From NCBI GenBank assembly GCA_046233115.1, contig JBJXHM010000004.1, positions 372,001-436,000 of the forward strand: a DNA stretch of 64,000 nucleotides, given 5' to 3'. Shown piece after piece: positions 53,201 through 63,223 of this stretch. This DNA is from JACOMY01 sp046233115. Lineage in GTDB: Bacteria > Pseudomonadota > Alphaproteobacteria > Kiloniellales > JACOMY01. The notes under the pieces were generated by a model. That model ran no database searches. It was given only the letters and a program-made list of their open reading frames with translations, and was not told where the DNA came from. Position numbers and translations under genes: made by a program. How positions within the stretch are numbered: position 1 is the stretch's first letter; each line of letters begins with the position of its first letter.

Positions 53201-53387
53201 GAGCGACGCCTACGACGGCATGACGGCCGAGGATCTCAAGGTGTCGTTCGACGACGGGGTTGTCCTGGTGACCAACAGGGCGACCAACGAGACCATCGCC
53301 CAGGTGCAGGGCAGCTCGATCGTCCGCGACGGCGAAGGCGAGTGGGAGTTCCACAGCATGTACGACTGGCAAATCGACTTCATCTAG
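50232..53387 (+). CDS. Large RTX protein with unique N-terminal and internal hydrophobic regions
   Basis: A 1051-residue protein of different design from the other five RTX proteins here. It starts at 50232 (MTTTSDFDVEAFLAELR; the frame from 50154 adds non-coding-like residues). Order: a non-repeat region (1-75), an RTX block (about 110-235), a hydrophobic segment (AMAAVSAIITGVSVGAGAIG, about 257-276) with a following helical part, a unique region to about 470, and RTX blocks near 490-600, 700-770 and 880-970 separated by beta-rich RITDFSSDEGDRLYLD-type modules. The end (YDWQIDFI) lacks the serralysin-like tail of the others. The hydrophobic part could interact with membranes as in pore-forming RTX toxins, but I see no toxin domain, acylation site or partner acyltransferase. 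Confidence 0.85.
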   Translation: MTTTSDFDVEAFLAELRSSGLSAGDLIYSSKINSGNTFEVTSSGAHTMDDDATRYKNKLDTDNSGDLTKSYYTNIIGNDGDNTIIGADMQMFSGHVSNVWASKSYAFFFNIGENLFGGDGNDKIYGEMGDDLLSGDNGDDTLFGGFGQDAVLGGYGDDIAYGGEGHDIMFGGAGDDILIGGYDGDDVLFGGDGEDWLISGWNEVFGGYGSNVLVGGDGGDVFVPGNLMAEGYFGLQLDSDFVELINNSPHRAGETAVAMAAVSAIITGVSVGAGAIGLAAYALYQAAPYLKEMLDETFGEDYAASAKGEGITSVLDFNPTEDRILIPNYEVGSYEVVLSDSDAYHIEIVSAETGETLMGIAFASEYAIFGKGATDSLDESYVLAFLEQLAKSAVTVSGDEITFGLDSSDANSAAWTIASQEIAERFPDLAEVSNWEGFSFTLFGAWTGLTAEEIDNALLIGTEHDDVLAASSEGDEGRSVFGFGGDDVFIAAQGGNEVYGGDGSDTADYSEADGGVVADMSAGGYDESAGGFVFTLDHLDTDGQSSGSSDRLVSVENLVGSDHDDVLIGNDAENVLTSGKGNDVLAGGGAADSFVLNGGTSRITDFSSDEGDRLYLDADAYSGLGDGGFAVLAGDAGLYLMSYDGHEVIAILDGLSVEEIADLSIGVFRGDSGSFVDAGWLSGLGWDGSRWIEAEAGGGAIQLSGKGSDIVFGSEDGDSIFSAHGSDLVYGGGGDDTINLGMGADTAFGGDGDDVLVGGAGDDVLDGGLGDDVLQGGNAINSGNLADTFVFSGGSNRVLDFNAAEGDAIEVDFQNYMNGRYDAQGDLAWSFSEEGAALINQATDEVIGFLEGVGLGEVPDSIKVTWYDLDGTQKNGTWTAGSDEADVLSGGDEGDILSGFLGKDRLSGGAGDDLLFGHGGRDRLEGGQGADRLFGGKDADTLFGGAGDDVLFSGLGDDLLYGGAGKDSFVLEGGLNRIFDFADNERMLIRSDAYDGMTAEDLKVSFDDGVVLVTNRATNETIAQVQGSSIVRDGEGEWEFHSMYDWQIDFI

Positions 53388-53398
53388 GCGGGAGGGAA

Positions 53399-53424
53399 GC
53401 GATCAGGTCGGCCAACCTGATCGC
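53399..53424 (+). terminator. Terminator hairpin after the large RTX gene
   Basis: GCGATCAGGT (53399-53408) and ACCTGATCGC (53415-53424) form a perfect 10-bp stem with a 6-base loop, 11 bases after the stop; GTTTAAGG follows shortly. Confidence 0.65.
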
Positions 53425-53498
53425 GATCCCGTTTAAGGTCCCAATAAGGAAGGAAGCCCTCGGCCGGTTCCTGTAAGCTCGGTTGAGGAGGAACGCGG

Positions 53499-53858
53499 AT
53501 GAAACTCTATGGCGTGCGTCTTTTCGTCGACGAACTCGAGGTCGCCAAACGCTTTTACCTGGAGACCCTGGGCCTGCCGCTGGCCTGGGACTTGCCGGAG
53601 GCCGGCGCCTTCGGGGCAGCGCTCGACGGCGGCCAGCTCATCGTCGAGCGCATCGGCTTGGAGGCGGACCCCGAGGATCTGGGTCTGATCGGCCGCTTCG
53701 TCGGCCTGTCGCTGCAGGTCGACGACATCCAGAAGAGCTACGAAAACCTCAAGGCCAAGGGCGTGGTCTTCACCGAGCCGCCGACGCAGCAGCTCTGGGG
53801 CGGCTGGCTCGCCCACTTCAAGGACCCGGCCGGCAACGTGCTCACCCTCCTGGGGTAG
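53499..53858 (+). CDS. VOC/glyoxalase-fold protein
   Basis: A 119-residue single-domain protein of the vicinal oxygen chelate superfamily, with the beta-alpha-beta repeat starting KLYGVRLFVDELEVAKRFYLE and ending HFKDPAGNVLTLLG, a common closing motif. One typical metal ligand (the closing Glu in many glyoxalases) is Thr/Leu here, so activity is open. GAGGAGG lies 10 bases upstream. It is isolated between RTX genes and terminators, and the substrate is not predictable. Confidence 0.82.
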   Translation: MKLYGVRLFVDELEVAKRFYLETLGLPLAWDLPEAGAFGAALDGGQLIVERIGLEADPEDLGLIGRFVGLSLQVDDIQKSYENLKAKGVVFTEPPTQQLWGGWLAHFKDPAGNVLTLLG

Positions 53859-53892
53859 GCCCTGTCAGCCGGTTGCAGGAAGCGCTCTCAAG

Positions 53893-53913
53893 GAAGGCGC
53901 AATGAGCGCCTTC
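53893..53913 (+). terminator. Hairpin after the VOC gene
   Basis: GAAGGCGC (53893-53900) and GCGCCTTC (53906-53913) form a perfect 8-bp stem with a 5-base loop, 35 bases after the stop. Confidence 0.55.
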
Positions 53914-54258
53914 GATCCCATGATCGAGAGGTACTTCGCCGAGGCAGGCAGTTGGCTGCGCTGCCGGCCATCCCAGGAGACTTTGTGGCCGGTCGCCCGT
54001 TCGCAGGCGCCTGAAACAGTGAGGCCCGCCACGAGCCACACACCGCTGACCAAACCCCAACAAGTTCTCGTGAAACCTGGTGCTTTCCACGACGCCCAAA
54101 GCTGTTCTGTCACGCCGTTACGGACATAGCTGTTCCAGGTTGAGAGCCGTTCCCGGAAGATCACGCGACATCGGAATCGCCTCGAACTGCCAAATGTGAT
54201 AGTGTTTATCGCCAATGACTGTGGGGGCCCGGGAAACCTCGACGAGGAGGACGGCCTC
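53914..54258. other. Intergenic region, 345 bp, no gene recognised
   Basis: Several short frames cross this stretch on both strands (for example 53902-54129 on plus), but none has a ribosome-binding site, recognisable motif or coding-like composition. The part near 54190-54258 precedes an RTX gene and contains its ribosome-binding site (GAGGAGG). Base composition is more even than in the neighbours, so it may be remnant DNA. Confidence 0.4.
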
Positions 54259-57018
54259 ATGTCTATCCTGGTGGGGACTGCGGGCGAGAACAACACGCTC
54301 TATGGCGGTAGCCTCGACGACTATATCTATGGTTTGAGCGGCGACGACCGGCTCTATGGAGATGATGGAAAGGATCGTCTCTACGGCGGTAGCGGCGATG
54401 ACACGCGCCTTTTCGGTGGAACCGGCGCGGATAGAATCTTCGGCGGTGCCGGATCCAACAGCTATTTCTTTGGCGGACCAGGCAACGATCAGATCTTCGG
54501 CGATTCTGCCCGTGCGTACAAGATCTATGGTGGCGGAGGAAACGATAGCCTCTTTGGAGGAATCGGAACGAACGACGGCTTTTTTGGTGGCCTGGGCGCA
54601 GATTTGATTCTGGGTGGCTACACAGCAGACGAACATTTCTACGGTGGCCAGGGAAGCGACCACATCTTTGGCGGAAGACAAGACGATTCATTCTTTTTTG
54701 GTGGATCCGCCGGCGACAAGATTTACGGCGATAGTGGTGACGATCAAGCTATATTTGGCGATCAAGGAACGGACTTGATTTTTGGCGGCGCCGGTGGGGA
54801 CAGGGCCCTGGATGGCGGGGATGGCGATGACACGATCTTTGGCGGTGACGGAGACGATGGGCTTGTTCTTGGGAAAGATGGCGATGACACCCTATTCGGC
54901 GGTACGGGAGACGATGGAGGCCTCTCTGGCTACGATGGCGACGACCTGATCTACGGGGGATCCGGAGCCGATGAGGGCCTTTGGGGAGGGCGGTTAGACG
55001 AAGGAAAGGGAGCGGTCGACCGCGTCTTCGGCGGCGACGGCGACGATAGCCGCTTCAGAGGCGGCAAGGCGGGAGACAGCCTCTTCGGCGATGACGGGCA
55101 AGACGCCAGGTTCCACGGTGGCGACGGCGACGACCTGATCTATGGAGGCAGTGGCGACGATCGTCAGCTCTATGGGGACCACGGCTATACCTACACCTAC
55201 ACCTATGTCGGGAACGACGCCGTCTTCGGCGACAGTGGTGCCGACACCTCTCTTTTCGGTAGAACGGGTGCTGATTCGCTCTTTGGAGGCAACGGAGACG
55301 ACCTCTCCCTCGTAGGCGCCAGCGGCCAGGACAGGCTCTACGGCGGGGCCGGTGCCGACCGCACCCTCCTGGGTGGCGACGGTGCGGACCGCCTTTTCGG
55401 CGGCGGCGGCACCGACAGCTACCTCTACGGTGAATCCGGAAACGACCATCTCTTCGGCGGGGACGGCAAGGATCGAATGATCTATGGCCGAAGCAGCCAG
55501 GATTGGATCTACGGCGACGCCGGAAGCGACTTCTTCCTGCACGGCGATGCGGATGCCGATTTCCTCTTCGGCGGGCCAGGCCACGACAGCGCGCTCTGGG
55601 GCGGATCCGACGACGACCGGCTCTATGGAGGCAGCGGCACGGATGCGGTCTTGCTCGGCAATTCCGGCGACGACAGGATCTACGGTGGCAGCGGTCACGA
55701 CTTTCGGCTCTATGGCCAGGATGGAGACGACCGCATTTTCGGCGAGCACGGCGACGACAGCCTGCTCTTCGGTGCCCTCGGGAACGACTTCATCTATGGC
55801 GGCAGCGGCAACGACAGCTATCTCTACGGTGGCTCCGGCCAGGACCGCGTGCGGGGTCAACGCGGAGCGGACACGGCACGCGGAGGCAGCGGCGTGGACA
55901 CGGTGTTCGGTGCCGATGGGGACGACCTTCTCTACGGCGACGACGGCAATGACCGCCTCGGTGGCGGGTCCGGCGTGGACCGGATCTACGCCGGCATCGG
56001 CAGCGACCGCCTGAATGGGGGTAGCGGCGCGGACACCGCCTCGGGCGGCAAGGCGAACGACACCTTTATCGTCGACACGGCCGCCGACATGGTGCGTGAG
56101 ACGGCGGCTGGCGGCGCCGAGGACGTGATCCGCTCCGACGCCCTCGCCTATACCCTTGCTAGCGGCGCCGCGGGTCATGTCGAGCGGGCCAACATCAACC
56201 GGGGCGTCGGCGACGCGTCGCTTCGCGGCAACGAGTATGACAACACGCTGGTCGGAAACAGTGGCGACAACCTGCTCTTCGGTCGCGCGGGCAACGACAT
56301 CCTGAACGGACGCGGCGGCAGCGACACCGGCGTGGGCGCAATCGGCGACGACACCTTCGTCGTGGACACGACGAGCGATCAGGTGCGCGACAAGAGCGGA
56401 GAAGGCTCAGACCTGGTGCGCGCCGAGGTCGACTACACGCTGCCTTACGGAGGGGCCAACGACTACATCGAGAACCTGCGCCTGCAAGGCGGCTCCGGCA
56501 ACATCGATGGTGCTGGCAATGCTCTGGACAACACCATCGAGGGGAACAGGGGCGACAACCGCCTTGCCGGCAATGCGGGCACGGACCGGATCGACGGGGG
56601 AGCGGGCGACGACCTGATCTTCGGCGGGGCGTCAGGTGACCGGATGTCGGGAGAAAGCGGTCAGGACACCTTGAATCTGGGTAGGCATGACACGGTCTTC
56701 GGAGGCAGTGGTGCCGATTCGTTCTTCTTTTCCGGCGGCATAGCCACCGGCAGCCAGGTGATTCGCGATTTCGAGGGGCTGGACGGGATGGGAACGCACG
56801 ACACGCTGGTCTTCGCGACCGGCATGGAGGTCGGCAGCTTCACCTATGTCGGATCGGCCGCTTTCAGTGCCGGCAGGAACAGCGAGGCACGCTTTGCCGG
56901 AAACCGACAGGTTGAGATCGATCGCGACGGTGACGGGACGCTTGATATCGCCGTCCTGATCGACGGGGTGAGCGCGGCCAGCCAGCTTCAGAGCGGCGAC
57001 TTTCTCTGGCTTGGCTAG
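54259..57018 (+). CDS. RTX protein with 25 units of 19 residues
   Basis: A 919-residue RTX protein. The start at 54259 (MSILVGTAGENN, with GAGGAGG ahead) gives the paralogue-like N-terminus; an earlier in-frame start at 54196 is unlikely. From residue 39 (54373-55842) there are 25 repeat units, 23 of exactly 19 residues and two stretched by short insertions, one reading YTYTYTY. Two DTFIVDT/DTFVVDT spacer modules and the shared C-terminal block (VGSFTYVGSAAFSAG, DRDGDGTLDIA, ending SGDFLWLG) follow. The first 230 codons are AT-richer than the rest, with a sharp shift near 54980. No signal peptide; type I export is expected. It is followed by a hairpin that includes its own stop codon. Confidence 0.87.
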   Translation: MSILVGTAGENNTLYGGSLDDYIYGLSGDDRLYGDDGKDRLYGGSGDDTRLFGGTGADRIFGGAGSNSYFFGGPGNDQIFGDSARAYKIYGGGGNDSLFGGIGTNDGFFGGLGADLILGGYTADEHFYGGQGSDHIFGGRQDDSFFFGGSAGDKIYGDSGDDQAIFGDQGTDLIFGGAGGDRALDGGDGDDTIFGGDGDDGLVLGKDGDDTLFGGTGDDGGLSGYDGDDLIYGGSGADEGLWGGRLDEGKGAVDRVFGGDGDDSRFRGGKAGDSLFGDDGQDARFHGGDGDDLIYGGSGDDRQLYGDHGYTYTYTYVGNDAVFGDSGADTSLFGRTGADSLFGGNGDDLSLVGASGQDRLYGGAGADRTLLGGDGADRLFGGGGTDSYLYGESGNDHLFGGDGKDRMIYGRSSQDWIYGDAGSDFFLHGDADADFLFGGPGHDSALWGGSDDDRLYGGSGTDAVLLGNSGDDRIYGGSGHDFRLYGQDGDDRIFGEHGDDSLLFGALGNDFIYGGSGNDSYLYGGSGQDRVRGQRGADTARGGSGVDTVFGADGDDLLYGDDGNDRLGGGSGVDRIYAGIGSDRLNGGSGADTASGGKANDTFIVDTAADMVRETAAGGAEDVIRSDALAYTLASGAAGHVERANINRGVGDASLRGNEYDNTLVGNSGDNLLFGRAGNDILNGRGGSDTGVGAIGDDTFVVDTTSDQVRDKSGEGSDLVRAEVDYTLPYGGANDYIENLRLQGGSGNIDGAGNALDNTIEGNRGDNRLAGNAGTDRIDGGAGDDLIFGGASGDRMSGESGQDTLNLGRHDTVFGGSGADSFFFSGGIATGSQVIRDFEGLDGMGTHDTLVFATGMEVGSFTYVGSAAFSAGRNSEARFAGNRQVEIDRDGDGTLDIAVLIDGVSAASQLQSGDFLWLG
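55186..55206 (+). repeat. 6-bp microsatellite (TACACC) coding YTYTYTY in an RTX gene
   Basis: TATACC-TACACC-TACACC-TAT runs from 55186 to 55206 inside repeat unit 14 of the RTX protein. A hexamer keeps the frame, so slippage would add or remove Tyr-Thr pairs that bulge out of the beta-roll. Confidence 0.75.
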
Positions 57019-57067
57019 AGCAGGATGACACCAGATCGAAACGATCTGGCGTCTGAATCCTGCTCTA
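57016..57067. repeat. Imperfect long hairpin (probable dispersed intergenic repeat or terminator)
   Basis: Outer arms TAGAGCAGGAT (57016-57026) and ATCCTGCTCTA (57057-57067) are perfect complements. Inside them CCAGATCG (57031-57038) and CGATCTGG (57042-57049) form a second stem with an AAA loop. It begins on the stop codon of the RTX gene. A decayed copy lies at 59599-59645 after the next RTX gene, so the element is repeated and is perhaps scattered through the genome. Confidence 0.7.
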
Positions 57068-57138
57068 CAGGTTTGAAAAATAGAGCGGATCGCGAAGCGA
57101 ACTCAGCGCATCCGCCCCAAATGAGCGGGAGGCAGGCG

Positions 57139-59535
57139 ATGGCAAAGATAGCGGGAACGTCAGGGCCTGACAGCTTGACCGGCAGCAGCGCCGTTGACAC
57201 GATTCTGGGGTACGGCGGCAATGACACGCTCTTTGGCGAGAGCGGCGACGACACTGCCTATGGAGTCGGTGGCAGCGACACTCTCTATGGGAGCAGCGGC
57301 GCCGACCGCCTCTTCGGCGGCAGTGGGGGGGACCGCTCCTTCTACGGAGGCGACGAAGCCGACCGCCTCTTCGGCGGCAGTGGGGATGACCGCTCCTTCT
57401 ACGGAGGCGACGGAGCCGACCGCCTCTACGCTGACGACGGAAATGACGTAGGGTTCTACGGCGACACCGGAGCCGACAGCCTCTACGGCGGCAGTGGGCG
57501 TGACAGTTTCTTCTACGGTGGGTTCTACGGTGACAGCGGAGCCGACAGCCTCTACGGCGGCAGTGGGAGTGACGGCCGCTTCTATGGAGACAGCGGCGCC
57601 GACAGACTGTTCGGTGACGATGGGAATGACCATCGCTTCTTCGGAGGCAGCAGCGCCGACAGCCTCTTTGGTGGCAGAGGTGACGACAGCTACTTCAGCG
57701 GAGGCGGCGGCGCCGACGGCCTCTCCGGTGGCAGTGGGTTTGATACCTATTTCTACGGCGGTCACGACAATGATGGCCTCTACGGCGGCAGCGGGGATGA
57801 CTTTCTCTTCTATGGAGGCAGCGGCGACGACAACCTCTTCGGCGACGACGGGAGTGACGGGCGCTTCCGCGGAGACAGCGGCGACGACATCCTCTTTGGC
57901 GGTGGTGGTGATGACAGACGCTTCTACGGCGGAGACGGCGACGACAGCTTGTCAGCCGGCAGCGGGAGTGACGCCTCCTTCTACGGAGGCAGCGGTGCAG
58001 ACAGTCCCTTTGGGGGTAGCGGGGATGACGGCATCTTCTTTGGAGGTAGCGGCGCCGACAGCCTCTACGGCGGCAGCAGGAGTGACTTTCTCTTCTACGG
58101 CGGCAGCGACAGCGACAGCCTCTTCGGCGACGACGGGAATGACGGTGGCTTCCACGGAGACAGTGGCGCGGACAGACTCTTCGGCGGCAGCGGGGACGAT
58201 GCCTACCTCTATGGGGCCAATGGCGCGGACAGTCTTTTCGGCGGCACGGGGATCGACTCGGCCCACTTCGGCGGCGACGGGGACGATGAGCTGTTTGGCG
58301 GCGATGGGAACGACAGCGCCCTCTACGGCGGCACCGGTGACGACGCGGTGCGCGGGCAGGACGGCGACGACCAGCTCTTCGGCGACAGCGGTCGGGATAC
58401 GGTCTTCGGAAGCACCGGCGACGACAGCCTCTACGGCGGTCACGACAACGACCGCCTGGGCGGGGGCTCGGGTACCGACCTGCTCTATGCCGGCACCGGC
58501 TCCGACCGGTTGAACGGCGGCAGTGGTGTCGACACGGCGGACGGCGGACGGGCCAACGACACCTTCATCGTCGATACCGCCCCAGACGTGGTGCGCGAGA
58601 CCGCGGCGGGCGGCTTCGAGGACGTGATCCGCTCCGATGCACTGGCCTATACGCTCGCCGGCGGCGCGCAAGGCCATGTCGAGCGGGCCAACATCAACGA
58701 CGGAGTGGGGTCTGCCAGCCTGATCGGCAACAGCCGGGACAACACTCTGCTGGGCAACTCGGCCGACAATCACCTGATCGGCGACAGCAGTAATGACATC
58801 CTGAATGGCCGCGGCGGCAGCGACAGCCTGGTCGGCGGCTCCGGCGACGACACCTTCGTGGTCGATACGCAGACGGACGAGATCATCGAACTTGCGGGCG
58901 AAGGCACCGACCTGGTGCGCGCGGAGACGGACTTCACACTCCCGGTGGCGACCGCAATGGCGATCATCGAGAACCTGCGCATGCAGGCGAACAAGGGCGA
59001 CATCGACGGCACGGGCAATGCGCTCGACAACACCATAGAGGGCAACACCGGTGACAACCGTCTGGCCGGCAACCAGGGGGTGGACCATGTCCTCGCCGGC
59101 GCGGGCGATGACACCCTCTTCGGCGGTGGTGGCGACGACACCATGGCAGGCGAGAGCGGCTCGGATACGCTGACCCTAGGCGGCGAGGATATCCTCTTCG
59201 GCGGCTCGGGTCAGGACTGGTTCCGCTTCACCGGCGGCAGCTTGGGGAACAATGGCTTGGGCGGCCCGGTGATCCGCGACTTCGATGGCGTGCTGGTGAA
59301 TGGCGGTAGCGGCGAGGACAAGCTGGTCTTCCGCACGGGTCTGGAGGTGGGATCCTTCACCTACATCGAAGCGGCCGCTTTCACCGGTGGCGGTGACTCG
59401 GAGGCACGCTACGCCGGGCCGCGTCAGATCCAGGTCGATCAGGACGGCGATGGCAGTGTCGATCAGGCCTTCCTGGTGGACGGCGTGACGGCCGCCAGCC
59501 TGCTCACGGCGACGGACTTCGTCTGGCTTGTCTAA
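57139..59535 (+). CDS. RTX protein with 18 units of 19 residues, recent tandem duplication
   Basis: A 798-residue RTX protein. ATG 57139 (MAKIAGTSGPDSLTGS) has GGGAGG upstream; the open frame from 57025 would start inside the preceding hairpin repeat. Residues 56-401 (57304-58341) are 18 units, 17 of 19 residues and one of 23 (an inserted GGFY-type four-residue stretch). Several neighbours are almost identical at DNA level, so the array expanded recently. Aromatic F/Y residues line one strand position (for example RSFYGG, GRFYGD). Two DTFIVDTAPD/DTFVVDTQTD modules and the shared tail (VGSFTYIEAAAFTGGG, ending TATDFVWLV) follow. Probably secreted by a type I system; function unknown. Confidence 0.87.
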   Translation: MAKIAGTSGPDSLTGSSAVDTILGYGGNDTLFGESGDDTAYGVGGSDTLYGSSGADRLFGGSGGDRSFYGGDEADRLFGGSGDDRSFYGGDGADRLYADDGNDVGFYGDTGADSLYGGSGRDSFFYGGFYGDSGADSLYGGSGSDGRFYGDSGADRLFGDDGNDHRFFGGSSADSLFGGRGDDSYFSGGGGADGLSGGSGFDTYFYGGHDNDGLYGGSGDDFLFYGGSGDDNLFGDDGSDGRFRGDSGDDILFGGGGDDRRFYGGDGDDSLSAGSGSDASFYGGSGADSPFGGSGDDGIFFGGSGADSLYGGSRSDFLFYGGSDSDSLFGDDGNDGGFHGDSGADRLFGGSGDDAYLYGANGADSLFGGTGIDSAHFGGDGDDELFGGDGNDSALYGGTGDDAVRGQDGDDQLFGDSGRDTVFGSTGDDSLYGGHDNDRLGGGSGTDLLYAGTGSDRLNGGSGVDTADGGRANDTFIVDTAPDVVRETAAGGFEDVIRSDALAYTLAGGAQGHVERANINDGVGSASLIGNSRDNTLLGNSADNHLIGDSSNDILNGRGGSDSLVGGSGDDTFVVDTQTDEIIELAGEGTDLVRAETDFTLPVATAMAIIENLRMQANKGDIDGTGNALDNTIEGNTGDNRLAGNQGVDHVLAGAGDDTLFGGGGDDTMAGESGSDTLTLGGEDILFGGSGQDWFRFTGGSLGNNGLGGPVIRDFDGVLVNGGSGEDKLVFRTGLEVGSFTYIEAAAFTGGGDSEARYAGPRQIQVDQDGDGSVDQAFLVDGVTAASLLTATDFVWLV
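57304..58341 (+). repeat. 57-bp tandem repeat array (18 units) within an RTX gene
   Basis: Each unit is 57 bases (19 codons) except the fourth, which has 12 extra bases. The first two units differ at only a few positions, and many share blocks such as GGCGGCAGTGGG and TTCTACGGAGGC. The array is wholly in frame, so it is a coding minisatellite and not a CRISPR or intergenic repeat. Confidence 0.88.
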
Positions 59536-59852
59536 CAATCTGAGCGGCCCATCTGGTAAAGATGGGTTCATGACTCCGTCCTCGTCTCGTGGTCTCCAAG
59601 AGCAGGATGACGTCGAATCGAAACGACTTGTCGCCTGTATCCTGTCAGACACTCGACCTTCGAGCCGGATTGCGCCGAGACAGGGCCGCGCGCACGCCAG
59701 GACGGCGAAGCGACTACCTGCTCCACTTCGCCGCTGCCAGGCAACCAAAGGCGCAGCAGTCCATGATCGACGAGTCCCGCCCGAGAATTCTCCGTGGCAA
59801 GGACCTGCATGATCGGTGAACCCTGCCCCTTGGGGGCCGTGCTCGCAGCGCC
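59536..59852. other. Intergenic region, 317 bp, with a decayed copy of the hairpin repeat
   Basis: AGAGCAGGATGAC followed by ATCGAAACGA and ATCCTG at 59599-59645 matches the element at 57016-57067, but the right arm is eroded (ATCCTGTC instead of ATCCTGCTCT). Nothing else here is recognised. The region lies between two convergent genes, so it should contain a terminator. Confidence 0.5.
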
Positions 59853-60329
59853 CTACATCCCGCCGCGGCGGAACTCCTCGAAGTCGACGATGCCGTCGCC
59901 GTTGGCGTCCGCCTTGCCCAGGGCCGCGTCCATCGCCTCGTCGCTCATCCCGCTCTGCATCGACGACATCACGCTGCGGCCCTCCAGGTGGTCGATGCCG
60001 CCGCTGCCGTCCAGGTCGAAGTGATCGAAGAGGCGCCTGGCCTGCTCGTCGGTGATGGCCTTGTTGCCGCTCATCATGATCGCGAACTCGTCCTTGGAGA
60101 GGACCCCGTCGCCGTCGGCATCCAGCATCACCATCATCATGGCGACCCGGGCATCCTGGTTGCGATCGCCGCCGGTCATGCTGCGCAGCTCTTCGGCCGA
60201 GAGCGTGCCGTCGCGGTCGGCATCCAGGATCGCGAAGGTCTGGTCGACCATCTGCTGGTTCTGCGCCAGCGCCGGCCCGCTCACAGCGGTCAGGGCCAGC
60301 ACCGCGACGGCGACGAGACGGATCTTCAT
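59853..60329 (-). CDS. Exported EF-hand calcium-binding protein
   Basis: A 158-residue protein with signal peptide (KIRLVAVAVLALTAVSGPALA, cleavage after ALA) and four EF-hand loops: DADRDGTLSAEE, DADGDGVLSKDE, DLDGSGGIDHLE and DANGDGIVDFEE. The Asp and final Glu ligands are present in all four, so calcium binding is likely in the periplasm. Methionine-rich helices (VAMMMVML, MSSMQSGMS) separate the loops, as in calmodulin-like proteins. It ends 14 bases from ppdK on the same strand, lying downstream of it, and could be co-transcribed with it. It adds to the calcium theme of the neighbouring RTX genes, though a link is only inference. Confidence 0.85.
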   Translation of the reverse strand: MKIRLVAVAVLALTAVSGPALAQNQQMVDQTFAILDADRDGTLSAEELRSMTGGDRNQDARVAMMMVMLDADGDGVLSKDEFAIMMSGNKAITDEQARRLFDHFDLDGSGGIDHLEGRSVMSSMQSGMSDEAMDAALGKADANGDGIVDFEEFRRGGM

Positions 60330-60343
60330 GGGCCTCTCCCGGG

Positions 60344-63004
<2,661 letters not shown>

Positions 63005-63150
63005 GTACCCTTCTCACCTCCGCACCTGGACCTAGTCGCTCGCCCCCTCAGGCTCGACAGCCGAGACAACGGCCCCCCAAGTCGAGGACCCTAGACCTAC
63101 TCGGCTGAATGCTGCACCGCAATAGTCTGGAAAGGAGCCATGCAGGAAAA

Positions 63151-63179
63151 CGGCGGCGGACCCAGGGGTCGCGCCGCCG
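63151..63179 (-). terminator. rpsD terminator (strong, possibly bidirectional)
   Basis: CGGCGGCG (63151-63158) and CGCCGCCG (63172-63179) form the outer stem, with GACCC/GGGTC continuing inside. Read on the minus strand it lies about 45 bases after the rpsD stop and is followed by TTTTCC, an intrinsic terminator layout. On plus it is followed by CTTTGTCTTG. Confidence 0.75.
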
Positions 63180-63223
63180 CTTTGTCTTGTCGCAGTCGGG
63201 GGCACTGCGGCCCTGGGACCGGA

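Noticed and set aside
53842..54296. Short frames on both strands, considered as a transposase fragment
   Set aside because: No DDE motif, helix-turn-helix or terminal inverted repeats were seen; there is no evidence of an insertion sequence.
57304..58341. Regular direct repeats resembling a CRISPR array
   Set aside because: The repeats are contiguous 57-bp units in frame with an RTX gene; there are no unique spacers and no cas genes.
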